64,000 nucleotides of DNA from Acanthochlamys bracteata (Eukaryota > Streptophyta > Magnoliopsida > Pandanales > Velloziaceae): assembly GCA_019914995.1 (NCBI GenBank), contig CM034133.1, forward strand, positions 2,356,001 to 2,420,000. Direction: 5' to 3'. A program made the position numbers and the translations under genes. The first letter of the stretch is position 1. The number at the start of each line of letters is the position of its first letter. This document shows positions 48,701-60,590 of this stretch, piece after piece. A model generated the notes under the pieces. It had not been told where the DNA came from, did no database searches, and was given only the letters and a program-made list of their open reading frames with translations.

Positions 48701-49670
48701 TTATTTTTTAATATATTTTTTATAATATTTAAAAAAATTATTTAAAAATTTAAAAGAAATTTATATAAAATTTTATGTTATTTATTTTATTATCTTTTTA
48801 AATCAAAAAAAGTAATTCATTAATAAAAAAAAGCAAAACTGTTCTCATTTTTATTTTAAGTACAAAAAAGTTAAAAATATTGTAGGTCCCCGAGCATTGC
48901 TACAACATGCAGATGCAGTTGTTAAAGAAAGGGCGAAATCTGCAGCAAAGAAGTAGCCCTTTCTCCGGTTTCGTAATTTTTTTGAATATATATTTGGATA
49001 AGATATATGTACATTACAAATTTATAATTTTAAATGCATAATGATTCATATAAGATATATAAAAAATTCAAATTAATCTCTATTTAATTTTTGATCAAGT
49101 GATAAAAAACTAATGTTTTATAATTTTTGTTATTTTTTCATATTATCTTAATAGAAAGGACGAATAAAAATCAATCACTAATAAATTAAATTAAAATTTT
49201 TATCGATGTATTCACGATTCATAGTTCATAATTATGATCGAACTTAAAATTTGAACTTTCTACACACTTTATATGAGCCAATGTGTATCAATTTGTGCCT
49301 AAACTCGCAATATACATATATCTTGGTATATATAAAATAGAAGGCATTGATATTATACTATACCCTATCGCTCCTTTATATATAATAATATACAAATAAA
49401 TACAAGAGCAAGTTCGAAAGGCATTGATATTGGTCGACTCAGCTCTTTACAGGATAGTCTCACATAAATGTAACCAATGACTTTAGAGTATCTTTACATA
49501 ACATCCTTGCAGTAGCACTCCAAATACAGTATATCTCCAGGTAACAACTACAAGTTCCAATGTTTAATGTAAACTTCTTTCACTATACAAAGTCATATAA
49601 GTCAAACTATGAAGGATACAACAAATCCGAAATTAAGATATCACACTCACAACACTATCCTTTATTATAC
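45790..49670. other. AT-rich intergenic region with several worn short elements
   Basis: No gene is seen over nearly 4 kb. Several patches have GTTTGG-type ends: 46765-46935 (GGAGTGCAGTTTGGATTATG at the left), 47045-47278 (GTGTTTGAGAGTGCTTATTG at the left, CCCCCAAACATGC at the right), an orphan right end at 47895-47925 (GCAATCCCAAACAGCCCC), a left end at 48130 (GGGAGTTTGGGATTACTTG) and one near 48647 (GAGCTGTTTTATAGTGCG). The final part, about 49400-49670, is probably VAL 3' UTR. Confidence 0.5.
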
Positions 49671-52600
49671 TTAAGCAGCTTCAGAGTCAACATTCTCAGA
49701 TTCGCAATTTTCATCACCGCCATTCTCCTGTTCTTCAACGATAGGAGCAATGCAGCTCTCTTCAGGTGTTATACCTTCACTCTCTGGTGTGGCTTGGGCA
49801 GCAGTTTGGGAACTCGGACTTACTTCTTGTTCTAAAGTCAAACTCTTAAGCCCATTCTGATGCAGATAAGCATCCAAAGGCCGACTTGCTACTTTGAGAA
49901 GGTTCACCATGCTCATCCTCGACCCAGCATTGGGATCTAAATCTCTTCCAGGGCCAAAATTCAAGTCTATCCTCCCTTTACTTGTCTCTGACAAGACCAA
50001 CTCACTCTCTTTTTGAGAATCTGAAGGCTGAAAGCTTTTGGAAGGACTACTGCCTTCTGGTTCTTCTTTGCAAACCCAAGGAAGCTTCTTCTGTGCCTCA
50101 GCCTCCTCAAGCTCAGACTGGCGCTGCTTCTTTCTCATCATCAGTGTTTTGAAACGACGTTTCACAGTCAAGCAAACATTACATGTGCAAGAAGGGCTAT
50201 GCTTGGGGCCCTTTCCACTTGGAGGTTGGATACAAACAATGCATGTACAGCCAGGACGATGACGGGGATGCTTAGTGGTGGTTGCTGATGAAGGAGTAAT
50301 CTGGTTCCCAAAATCTCCAAGAGTGGCAGCAGCAGCTAAAGCATCAAGACCAGATGCTTCTGATTCTGTAGTATTATACTTTATACTTTCTGAGATCTTC
50401 CGTCTCTTTAAATCTGTTGTATGAGACTTAGTGGGCTCAAATTTGAAGCCAGAATATGAATAAGTACAGCATACATAATGTAGTCCATCTTTGACTTAAT
50501 TCAAGACAATTATGTGATAGATACGCTTGCTGGTTATATTTTCAGCAAGTTATGAGAAATGCAGGAAAGAACGTTAACCAAATGCATCTTAACTTGCATT
50601 TACAAGTTTTTTATTTCTCATGAACACAGAACAATCTAATTTTCTGGTAGTTCCTCAAAATGTGAAACATAAAAAGCATTTGAAGTTGGCCAAACTTTAT
50701 GAATATAGATAAAACATTTGTACCTGAATTCTGAAAAAGTAGATCTTGGATCTCATTTGGGCTCAATTCACCTGGGACAGAGCAGGATGATCTGCGCAGA
50801 GAGTATAAAATGATGCATCCACTAGTCTATCAATCACAACTATTTTCATTTGTGTTTGAAGTAACCAGACATCTCAAGTTATGTTTAACATTATTTATCG
50901 CTAATATGACTTTAATAAAAGAAAGTACCCTATCTTCCCTTAAGGGCAAGGCTACAAATTAACCAATATATGTTACACCAGTCTGCTTATATTGGCCCCT
51001 TGGATCTTCTAGGTGGTTAACATCTATATAACATGCCCCTTGCCCATTTTAAAAATGGAAGTATTAGATAAGTATGCTAAGCTACAGGCGTTGCTTGTAG
51101 TAGCAAAAATTTTGTAACCACGAAATGGGGAGAAGATTTCAGTTTATTTTCTAATTTGTTAATACTATAAAACCATGTGTCTTAATTATATTCATCACAA
51201 TACAAACAGGCAAACATGTGTGAAAAATTGGATTCAAATAAATGTATATCATTATAGCATAGCAGACTATACCACTAACCTATTTGGGTCCCAGATGTTG
51301 TCAGCACACTTCCACTTTGAAGGAACAAGAGTATCCACAAGTATCCTACGCCATTTTAAGCAATCATCACACTGAATCCACTGATCTTGCCCCCTGATAT
51401 TAGCCACATTATAAGGAATTAAATTCAGGTAACTGCTTCAATTTCTGATGTAGTGGCTCTGAATGTGGGATCTATATTGCTTGGGAGAATAACAACAACA
51501 AGAATAATAAAGCCATGTCCCACTAGGCGCTTGGGAGTATAATAGACACATACTATAATACTAAGTACTTTCCGCTGGCTGGCTCTGTAAACTATAACTT
51601 CCTGAAGGTTATTTGCTATTCCCGTACACTCATATAGGAGTGAGACACAGTTTGTTTCATTGCTTCAAATTAGCTTCTGAGGATTCTCAGCAAAGCATAT
51701 AGATCCTTACCCAGATGTCCGAGCTGTAAATATTGTTCTCTTCCCAAAAACAGGAGGTTCCTAAGAGGGGAAAAAGTAAATATAATAGATGAGTTAGAAC
51801 AATTAACATGCACATGCATAAAACCATCAACTAAAAACATTCATGTACATGTGTGCACTTAAAAGCATGTTGGTACAAGAACAAAACACATGATAGCTCG
51901 TAGTGCAAAACTAACCCATCACCGAAGTTAGGACAAAGAAACATATACATAATTTTCTGAAAGTGTGATTCGTGTCTTGTATATAGATCACATCCAACAA
52001 CATTCAGAAGCCCTTATAACTTATTCCAAATAGATTGACTTAAGATACATAAACTACCAAGTAGTACAATTGCTTCTTTTCCATATAATATTCATAATTT
52101 CTTTTTATAACAAACTGCACAATGATAATTGATAGAGAAAGGAACAAGAAATTTGTGTACGCATAGGAAACAGTATCAAACATATGCACATGGCATTATC
52201 ATATCATGCAAACAGATAGTGGCACTGCAGATTTGAGGTATTCTGGTTTCATCTTACTGTAGAAAAGTTTTAAGAGCTAATAGGGGAAAAATCACAATAC
52301 ACAAGTCTGATAAGGTGAGTAGACTCACAAATGTGATAAACCAATAGAATACAGCTCCTTGAGCAATTTCTAGCAACATGTACAAGCACATAGCAAAGAC
52401 GAGAAGCCAGAATATGTATTTTATGGTGCGGCAGACATTAGCAAGGATCACTTCAGCTAACAAGCTAGTAAAAAAGTTGCAAGAAAACACAGGGCATGCT
52501 TCAATAATTTATAACAACCTAAATATGTCACAGGAGTTACTGTTACCTCATATTCCTCAAACTCATGGTCGTCAATCATGACAATGCTTGGTTTTGCACT

Positions 52601-55600
52601 TGGAGGAGGGCGCAACAAATCTTGTGCTTCTTCCCATGTAAGCTTCAGTTCCAATGCATCCTCACTGTCCATATGCAGCCTCTTGCTTCGGGGAACACTG
52701 TTACGGTTTCTTCTCCTCTCAGACAGCGTAAGTGGCAATGACAATCCTTCAACTGATCTGCCTGTGTGTTTTTCAATTTTGTTCCAGCTAATCATTCTAT
52801 CCGTTGAACTTAAATGTTCAGATAGGGAACTAGATTGTGGATCTCCATTTACTTTCAACGGCCGACATGCAGAGTAACCACTGATGAAGGGTAGATTATC
52901 ATTGACACTGGAAAGGAAAGATTCACTACCAAGGGCACCATTCGCAATTGCGGCAATTTGAGAATCCTGATCAAGTGTTGATAAGGTAATGTAAGAAGTA
53001 GGGCATCTACAAAAAATCAGCATATTGTAACAGGAACATCAAAATAGCAATAACTTTCAATCACTCTCACAGCATCAAAGGTCTTACAACCATATGCTTT
53101 TCAGAATATGCTAGTACAAGGCAAAACAGAAAACCAATTTCTAGAAGCATAACTTACTTGCAATGGAACAGAGTTTGTCGCCTTCCTAAAACCCATCACA
53201 AGTTTGCCCTCGGGATCAATACGGCTAAAGGTTACTGCAGAAACGCCCCAAGCAAAGACGAAAATTTTGTCAGGCATCTGAACTTGGTGGGTAAATATTA
53301 GATGCTAAAGTACTGCAATTAACAAGACTAGCACAAAAACAAAATTGAAAGAGAACTTTTGGCATACCCGTATCACCAGCCTGTAACTGCAAGGATTGTA
53401 TGCATGGAGTGACACCCTCTAAGACATACATCCTGCTATTATTGTTTGGCCAGAACCTGAACTGGAAATGCCAATCCTTTCCCTTGGAATCTTGTATAGT
53501 TAAAGGGAGACCTTCTGGTTGAGAAATAGGTGGAAAATACGCCTGATGGGAAGTTTTTATTTTAGGCTTAATAAGCACAGAATCTGCAACTAATAGGAAA
53601 GCTACTAGACACTAATGCATAGATACCTAAAGCAATGTTACAGAGAGAGTAATGACAGATGCTAAGAATATAACCAAAGGCATCTATAGTCAAAAGTAAT
53701 GAAGGTAAACACTCCATTTAAGAATTAGGGGAAACCAGGAATCACTTAATGTCCTTAGCCCAAACCCAATAGCTTTCCAAAGATTCCAAGAAAAGCCAAA
53801 TTAGTAGCCAGAAAGAGAAAGCTAGTCTGAGGCCTCAACCTTTAGAGAGTACAAGTTTTCTACTGAATTGTTTTTGCCATCTACAAATGCTTTTGAAGGA
53901 CAAAATTGTTGGTGGCTACACTTATAATCAAGAGAGATATGGTTGGTACAATTTTCAGGACATTTAAGAAGCACCTAATGACCAAATGACACTGCAAAAT
54001 TAATACACAAAATAGCAAAATGAGGTAATAGCCAAAAATGTGAGCATATTTTTCAGTCAATATGGAAAATTACCTCAGCACATGCCTTTGGAAGAACTAA
54101 CCGCCCGATACGGCCAGCATCACTGGCACTCAATACCTTCTCGAATAGTGGCACAATAGTAGAATTGGAGCTATATTGATGAGGTTATGGAAATCAAGGC
54201 TATAGATGTATGGAACAAAAGCATGCAATCAGAAGCAAGAAATTTTAGACCCAAACATAATATTGTGGATACTTTCCTGATATTTGCTGCAATTCTTGCT
54301 CCGTGATCCTTGGCCAATAGCGTGGAAGCAACTGATTCCGGCCTCTTCCTTCACTAGGTGGTCTAGCAATACGTGTATGTGGTAGTATGCTCTTTGACTC
54401 GGAAGTAGGCGAATCACCCATCTTTGGAGACATGGGTAGGAACTGATGGGCTCTATGTCCTAGCTGAGATGTAGCTAAAGCTTTGCTCTGATCTTTTACT
54501 TCTGAATCTGACGCATTTGGAGTTAAGGAGGTATTTGGCATTCCTGCAATAAAAGTTAGTTCCATCATATTGCCTATCTTTTATTTACATGAGCTTGTCT
54601 TGAAGTATAGGCCAACGATAAAACCTTTCAGAAATAAGGGAAGACTTGTACAGACCTTCGATTCTATTGGAAAGCCTCATGCTACTTCCAACAAGCGAAG
54701 GACTTTGCTGAGCTAAAAGGATGCTGTTGTGCCCATTACCATCCATAGTACTCCCTAACTGAAAAGCTTTGGCTTGAGCCTTACTGTAAGCATCCTTTTC
54801 CACAAAATCATCACCCAGGGAATGCTGCAACTTCAAGCTCGGTGCTATGGCAAATCCACCTATACTTCCACCCTTTTCATTTCCTGGGGACAGAGAATGG
54901 ACCCTAGGGATCCTAGAGCAGGTTTGGAGAAATACTTCTCGTCCGACATCATTAGAATTCTGTTTCTTCAAATTTAAGCAAGTTGAGAACGAGTAATATT
55001 TTATATGTATACCTTTCTATGACCAATAAGGTCAGAAACAAATGGACTCATCCTACAAATTGACTTGTAGAAAAAAAGATGTAGAAGAAAGTGATAAAAC
55101 AATACAATGAAAACTCAATCTTTTGAAAGAAAAAGCACTGGGTTTAGCGAGACTGCTTTTCGTTGATGATTGAACATGCTAAAACTAACAAATAGGAAAA
55201 TTCGGAAACCTTCAACAACAACTACCACAAGATCCATATTCTAATGTTACAATTGTTAAAATCACCTCTCTTTTACTAGTGTTTATAGTAAACCAAAACT
55301 ACATGGCATGATTTAAGAATAATTTTAGAAACCAGTCATGCTAGCACTACCAGAATTCATGAAAAGTGACCAAGGAATACTTGAGGAAAATCTGTAAGTC
55401 ACAAAACAATTTAAAGAAATAGTGGGGTGTTCAATGCAATGTAAGCTTCTTCAGTCACTTCTATTAATTTTAAAGAGGGAGGAGTGTTCAACTCAATGTA
55501 ATTTATCCATTGAGCTAGAATATGAAGATAAAATGACCCTACCCTTCCGTTGATATGTGTTTTTACAATTGTGCCGAGCATAATACTGATTGTGCCATCG

Positions 55601-56560
55601 TTATGTCTACAGGCATTGAAGATATGGAGCCGAATGTAACACTTGAATGATATACATGTATCTTTTAGTTGCATAAACACACAAGAGACCACAAGATTTA
55701 TATCTTACCGAGGGAAGTTCTGAATTCTTCATGCAGCTGATACACCGCACTCCCCCACCATCAAGTAGCTCTACTGCTGACTTGGAAGCAATACAGCCAC
55801 AATGTAGTCGCTGCGTAATTAAGCGCTTTTAGCTGGACAATGCCTACCAAAAGTAACTAGACAACACTCAAATATACTAGAACAGGACAAAATTATTGTC
55901 AAAGCTGTGATACCTTGCCACATGTGTTGCATTCTCTCCAACCAGATTCCTTCATGTGAAAAATTTCGCAAAATACTGACTGATCATAGGCCATCCTGTA
56001 TGAGTCATGCTAAACAAAATTTAGAAGCTAGAGATATAACATAAGACGTACTAATTCCAAATTACTTTCACAAATTAAGTTTTAAAATCAAACTTTGGAA
56101 AGATAATATTACATAAACAGGGTTCCAAATATAGGAGACAAGAAGACTCTGAACTGAAAATAAGTCCAAACAGATGGCAACAAAACCTCCCACGTCACAA
56201 ATGCATTTAAAAAATTTCTCCAAAAAAATCCAACTTCATCAAAGGGCATAAAAATCAAACAAATAAGAACATCACGTGCAAATTCAAACCGAAAATAAGA
56301 AAAAAAGGAAAGAAACAGTAACAGAGATCACACCAGTGAACGAAATCCTAAATGAATTAAACTAATGCAAGATAATATTCCAAAATCAGCGGAGAATCAT
56401 AGATTAGATAACCTAACGGGAAATTGAAGGATTACCCGCAGTGAGTACAGAGACTCGCGAATCCGCCCGATCTCAACGCCCACCCCTTTTTCCATTCTCC
56501 ACCGCCGCCACCGGGCTCCGCCACCCCACATGCCGAATTCATACATCGCCGTGTACCCAT
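49671..56560 (-). CDS. VAL: VAL/HSI2-type B3-domain transcriptional repressor, 13 exons
   Basis: Exons 56560-56436, 55995-55914, 55810-55709, 54965-54656, 54543-54273, 54170-54074, 53542-53368, 53234-53158, 52966-52547, 51760-51711, 51393-51280, 50791-50724 and 50413-49671 join in phase to 877 residues. Domains in order: a PHD-like Cys-rich region 1-103 ([38 protein letters not shown]); a B3 DNA-binding domain about 303-405 ([33 protein letters not shown]); a zf-CW domain about 572-625 ([15 protein letters not shown]); a CxCxxC pair of Cys clusters 686-711; and an EAR-type repression motif IDLNF at 779-783. VAL proteins bind RY (CATGCA) elements, read histone marks and bring Polycomb and deacetylase complexes to seed genes and FLC. 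The EAR motif and Pro/Leu-rich tail fit VAL1/VAL2 rather than the shorter VAL3. Slightly longer than the Arabidopsis proteins; no lesion. Confidence 0.95.
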
Positions 56561-57164
56561 CTCGATCCCAATCACTGAGATCACCACCAACCAACTAAGT
56601 CCTATCTACCTATCGATCTCTCAATTAATAAAATCCTACCAAAACCAGTGAACCAGAGGTTAAACAACGTCAATCAAACCGCTAGAATTTTGATTATTGC
56701 TTCAATTACTTCCATTAACGATCAAGAGATTGGGAAAGAGAACGTGGAGAAGACGAAGACGAAGAAAAGTGGAAACCGACTTAAATGCATGCACGACCTG
56801 CTCGCAACAACAACAGCAGCAGCAAGCAGCAGCAGTAATACTCCGGTCTTAATCGGTCTACCTGCTTCTTGCCCGAAAACTAATAAACATTTTACAGATA
56901 AACCCCTATTATTTGTTAGTTTCATAAAAAGCTTTGACGTATTTGTTAATATACCTAGTTAATTTGGGTTAATTGCAAATAGGATCATCCAGCTGTTTTT
57001 ATAGGCCGTACGATGAAAGGAGTTAATAAATCTGTTCCGTCCTTTTCGGGGGGAGGGAGCTGTAAAGTCAGCCGGTCTCTTCACAACTACGGAGTCATTA
57101 TCTCGCAAGGTAATGGGTAGGCCTCCTACTTTATCCCTCCTGGCTTAATATAATATACATGGAG
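56561..57164. promoter_or_regulatory. VAL promoter and 5' UTR region
   Basis: Sequence upstream of the VAL start, with a CAG/CAA-rich patch at about 56808-56840. An open frame at 56648-56962 spans this patch but matches no family. No clear TATA box. Confidence 0.4.
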
Positions 57165-57910
57165 CGTTTGCTATTGCTTATTTCGAAATAAATTTTTAAT
57201 TATATATTATATATATATATTTTTACAAATATTTAAAATATATTTAAAAATTTTTAAAAAATATATAAAATTATATAATAATATTTTATTATATACTTTT
57301 ATTTTTTAAATTAATAAATATAATTTATTTTTTATAAAAAATAAAAACATTTTCAATTTTGAAAAAAAATTATTTTAAAAATATTTTCATTTCAAACGTC
57401 ACGACGGTTATAATTACAGTAAATCGGACGGATGAGATTTATCCATCCAGCCATAGGAGTTGTGGTAGGTTGTGGGTCCAACGGTTGGTCCAGTGGCTAC
57501 TCCGTCATGCGTTGGCAGCTTTGCTTTGCCGTTAATCAACACTGATGAATTGACGATGTTGATTACAGAGAGTTTGAACCTGTGCATAAAATGGGAAGCA
57601 CAGGCCTCTTTTGGGCTGGTATAGCTCGATAACTATTTCGGCCCATAAGAAAAGCAAGAGAGTCCACTTTTTGACCTCTCGTCTCACACAGCCTGGAGAA
57701 GATGAGTGTTTATAAAAAATAATTGTTTGAAATAAAAAAAATTTATCATATTTTAAAAAATAAGTTATATATTTTTTATTTTAAAAATATATAAAATAAA
57801 ATAATAATATAATTTTTTATATTTTAAAATTTTTAAATAAATTTTATATAATATTATAATATTTATTAAAACTATTAATAATTAATTCTTTTAGAACGCA
57901 TTGTCAAACG
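57165..57910. mobile_element. Two AT-rich MITE-like elements
   Basis: The first, about 57165-57401, has left end GGAGCGTTTGCTATTGC and right end (other strand) GTGACGTTTGAAATG. The second, about 57700-57910, has right end (other strand) GGCCGTTTGACAATGCGTTC and a weaker left end near 57707. The sequence between them, 57402-57699, has normal base composition and no gene. Confidence 0.4.
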
Positions 57911-57992
57911 GCCAAATTTTGATCTTGATAAAAAAAACTAAGATCATGGAAAAGCGGTTGCGAAAAGTTACTGAGGTTCTCGGCTACCGAAA

Positions 57993-58290
57993 ATGTCTTC
58001 GTTACGTTTTATTAGAGCGAAGAAGAGAAACTTCATGAAAGGCGGTAGCTTACTGTTGGAAGAAAATAGAAAACAGCTTCTGTACATGCAAGAGTAATAA
58101 ATCTTATAGACGACATCCTTATCAATATCATTACCCATGCCAACTTGTTGCTTTCAGAATTCTGTCCAAAACAACGATGCGAAGTCCTTGAAGTTCCGCA
58201 CTTCTCAACCTTTGGAATTTCATCGATGATGAATCAGTTGGGTTCCTCAGAAGGCAATGTACCTCGTCCACACATTGGGTTCCACAAAAG
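57993..58290 (+). pseudogene. Possible kinase-like gene fragment (very uncertain)
   Basis: A 34-residue frame at 57993-58097 reads like a juxtamembrane piece of a wall-associated-kinase-like protein (KKRNFMKGGSLLLEE). Downstream, in a different frame, NDAKSLKFRTSQ and LVHTLGS loosely recall the AKVSDFGTS and GTLGYLDPE blocks of such kinases. There are stops in between and no full domain. Chance similarity is a real alternative. Confidence 0.2.
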
Positions 58291-58314
58291 CAAATGTGCA
58301 CTCACATACGCTAA

Positions 58315-58560
58315 GAGTTTGTTTAGATTGTATTTTTTCGAACGATACTTTTTAATTTTTATATATATTTTGATAAATATTTAAAAATATATATTTTATA
58401 AATATTTAAAATTTTAAAAAATAAAAAAAAATTTATATAATAAATTTTTTTATTATATATTTTTATTATTTTTTAAAAGTAAAAAAAATATTTTTTTAAA
58501 AAAAATAAAAATATTTTTTATTTTAAAAAATTTTATTTTAATAACACTTCCAAACGCACC
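58315..58560. mobile_element. PIF/Harbinger-like MITE with TAA duplication
   Basis: TAA borders both sides (58312-58314 and 58561-58563). The left end GAGTTTGTTTAGAT and the right end on the other strand GGTGCGTTTGGAAG are inverted copies with a few differences. The 246 bp interior is A/T only. Confidence 0.65.
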
Positions 58561-58703
58561 TAAGATTTGATGCATCGGTGTATCACGAAGGTTCTTTGCA
58601 TTGGGTTTTCCCAAACACGCTTGCGGTTAGATTGTTTCAATGAATTTGCAAATGGCGAAGAATTGAAAATTTGAATATTATTTTATAAGATCGTCTCTCT
58701 TTA

Positions 58704-59404
58704 GACATTATTTGGATTGTGATTATTGATGATAAATAGTAGTGATGGTGAAGCATTTCACCATATTAACTATATTTGATTTTGTTTCATTAATGGTAGG
58801 AAAAGAATGATGGTGTGAAATTATGGTGAAATGACTGTGAAATATGTACCTATCAAATTAGTGGGTACACTTAGTGACAAAAAAAAACAAATTTTTTTAT
58901 TTTTAAAATATTTATTTTAATTAATATTTTTTAATTAAATATTTACTTTAATAATTTGTATTATTTTTAGTAATACTAATTTATAATTTTTATATTTATT
59001 TAATTTTAATTAATTTTAATTGGTAGAGAAAATAATAAAATATATGATCAAATTTTTTAATTAAAATTTTATTAATTTTATTAAATTATATCAAATATTA
59101 ATAAAAAATTAATTTAAAAGTTATATTAATAAAGTTAATTTAAGTTATAATAATCAAATTAGTTTAAAATTATATTAATAAAAGTTAGATGAATATAAAT
59201 AAAAGAATATTTAAGTCTTTTATAAAAAATTTACTTTTTTTATTTATTTATTTATCTATCTATCAAAATATAATTAGTTCATTATCTTTATTATATATTC
59301 AAGCATTGTAAAGTTAAATAGTTACTCTTTTCTATCTGTTTTTTTATTATTTTTCTAATCTATTTTTTTATTATTATTTTTTAATCATATATCTAAATAT
59401 ATTC
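58704..59404. mobile_element. 701 bp PIF/Harbinger-like element with TTA duplication
   Basis: TTA borders both sides (58701-58703 and 59405-59407). The left end GACATTATTTGGATTGTGATT and the right end on the other strand, GAATATATTTAGATATATGATT, align with small gaps. It is longer than its neighbours, AT-rich and non-coding. Confidence 0.6.
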
Positions 59405-59407
59405 TTA

Positions 59408-60590
59408 GGCTCCGGTTTATTTTATCTTATGTGGACACAATAATTTGTCATAAACTTTAGCTTTTTTCCTCTGTAATACTTTAGAATAAAAGCCCTGAAG
59501 TGCAGATTCTTTTCGTAAACCCGCATTGCAGTGCAGAAATTCATCTCCTGATCTGTAATTTAAAATGTCTTTAGAATAATTATTCTAGAGACATACTTTA
59601 GTTATTTGTATTCTACCATTTGCAGGCAGGAATTTATTACCATTATCTATGATACAAAAACCTTTAACAACCTGAACACCTATATATGGAATGAAGGCCG
59701 AGCGCATCTAAATTCAAGGGAGTGTCTGGATGAGCTTATTTGGATGAAATATGTTTCTCATTTAAGCCTACTTTTAATTAAGGCCTTTTCTACTTATTGA
59801 AATAAATATCTTATCTATAAGCAGCTCAGCCATGTGAATAAACATTTTGCTCTTAAAAACTTAATTAAAATTTTTTATAGAATTAAGATATTTTAAAAAG
59901 ATGTTAAAATAAGAAATTTAAGAGATATATATATATATGTATATATGTTAACATATATCAGTTGGTATACTCTTAATTGTATATCAATTTTTTTTTCTAT
60001 TTTCAGCTATAATATTTTTTCACTCAAATACTATCATCAAGTTATTTTAAATGTAATTTTTTTCTCCAAACAAACTTATGAAATAAATTTCTTATTTTAG
60101 ACAAAATATAAATGTTTTATTTCAGAATTTTTTAAAAATAATTTTAATAGGTAATATTACTTCTTGACAACCGAGCGTGCCTATAATCATTTTATATCAC
60201 CAATTATGGACCTTATTCAGCAAGACAACCCATAGGTCTCTTCCTCAAGTCCGGCCCATTTAATTTGCCAGGTAGGCACTCACTCCGCTTCTCTCAAGTT
60301 TAAATTTGAAACAGTTGTGTTTAATGAATCAATCAGGAAACCCCCACTGCTACAATCCACGTGCCTCGCCAGTAGTGCCCGCGCCATAGTCTTTCTTAAG
60401 AATTCAAAAAACGAAAACGCGAAAAAGAAAGGGAATCTAATAGAAAAACCGCTTCTTCCCCGCTCGCTATAAAAGCCTTCCTTCCCTCTAGCCCTAAAAT
60501 TTCACTACCCCCAAACTCAAATCAGTTCGAAATCAAAGCCCAGATCTTTCATCCAGATCTCTTCCCTTCCCTGTTCTTGTCCCAGTTCTT
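59408..60590. promoter_or_regulatory. Intergenic DNA and promoter of the last gene
   Basis: 59408-60150 shows no gene. A G-box CACGTG lies at 60358-60363 and a TATA-like GCTATAAAAGCC near 60465-60476, then a pyrimidine-rich leader to ATG 60591. The spacing fits a core promoter for the plus-strand gene. Confidence 0.55.

Noticed and set aside
56648..56962. 104-codon frame upstream of VAL
   Set aside because: Crosses the VAL promoter and CAG/CAA-rich patch; no domain, no conserved motif.
59606..59800. 64-codon frame in the gap before the last gene
   Set aside because: No similarity to anything I know and flanked by transposon-like AT-rich DNA.
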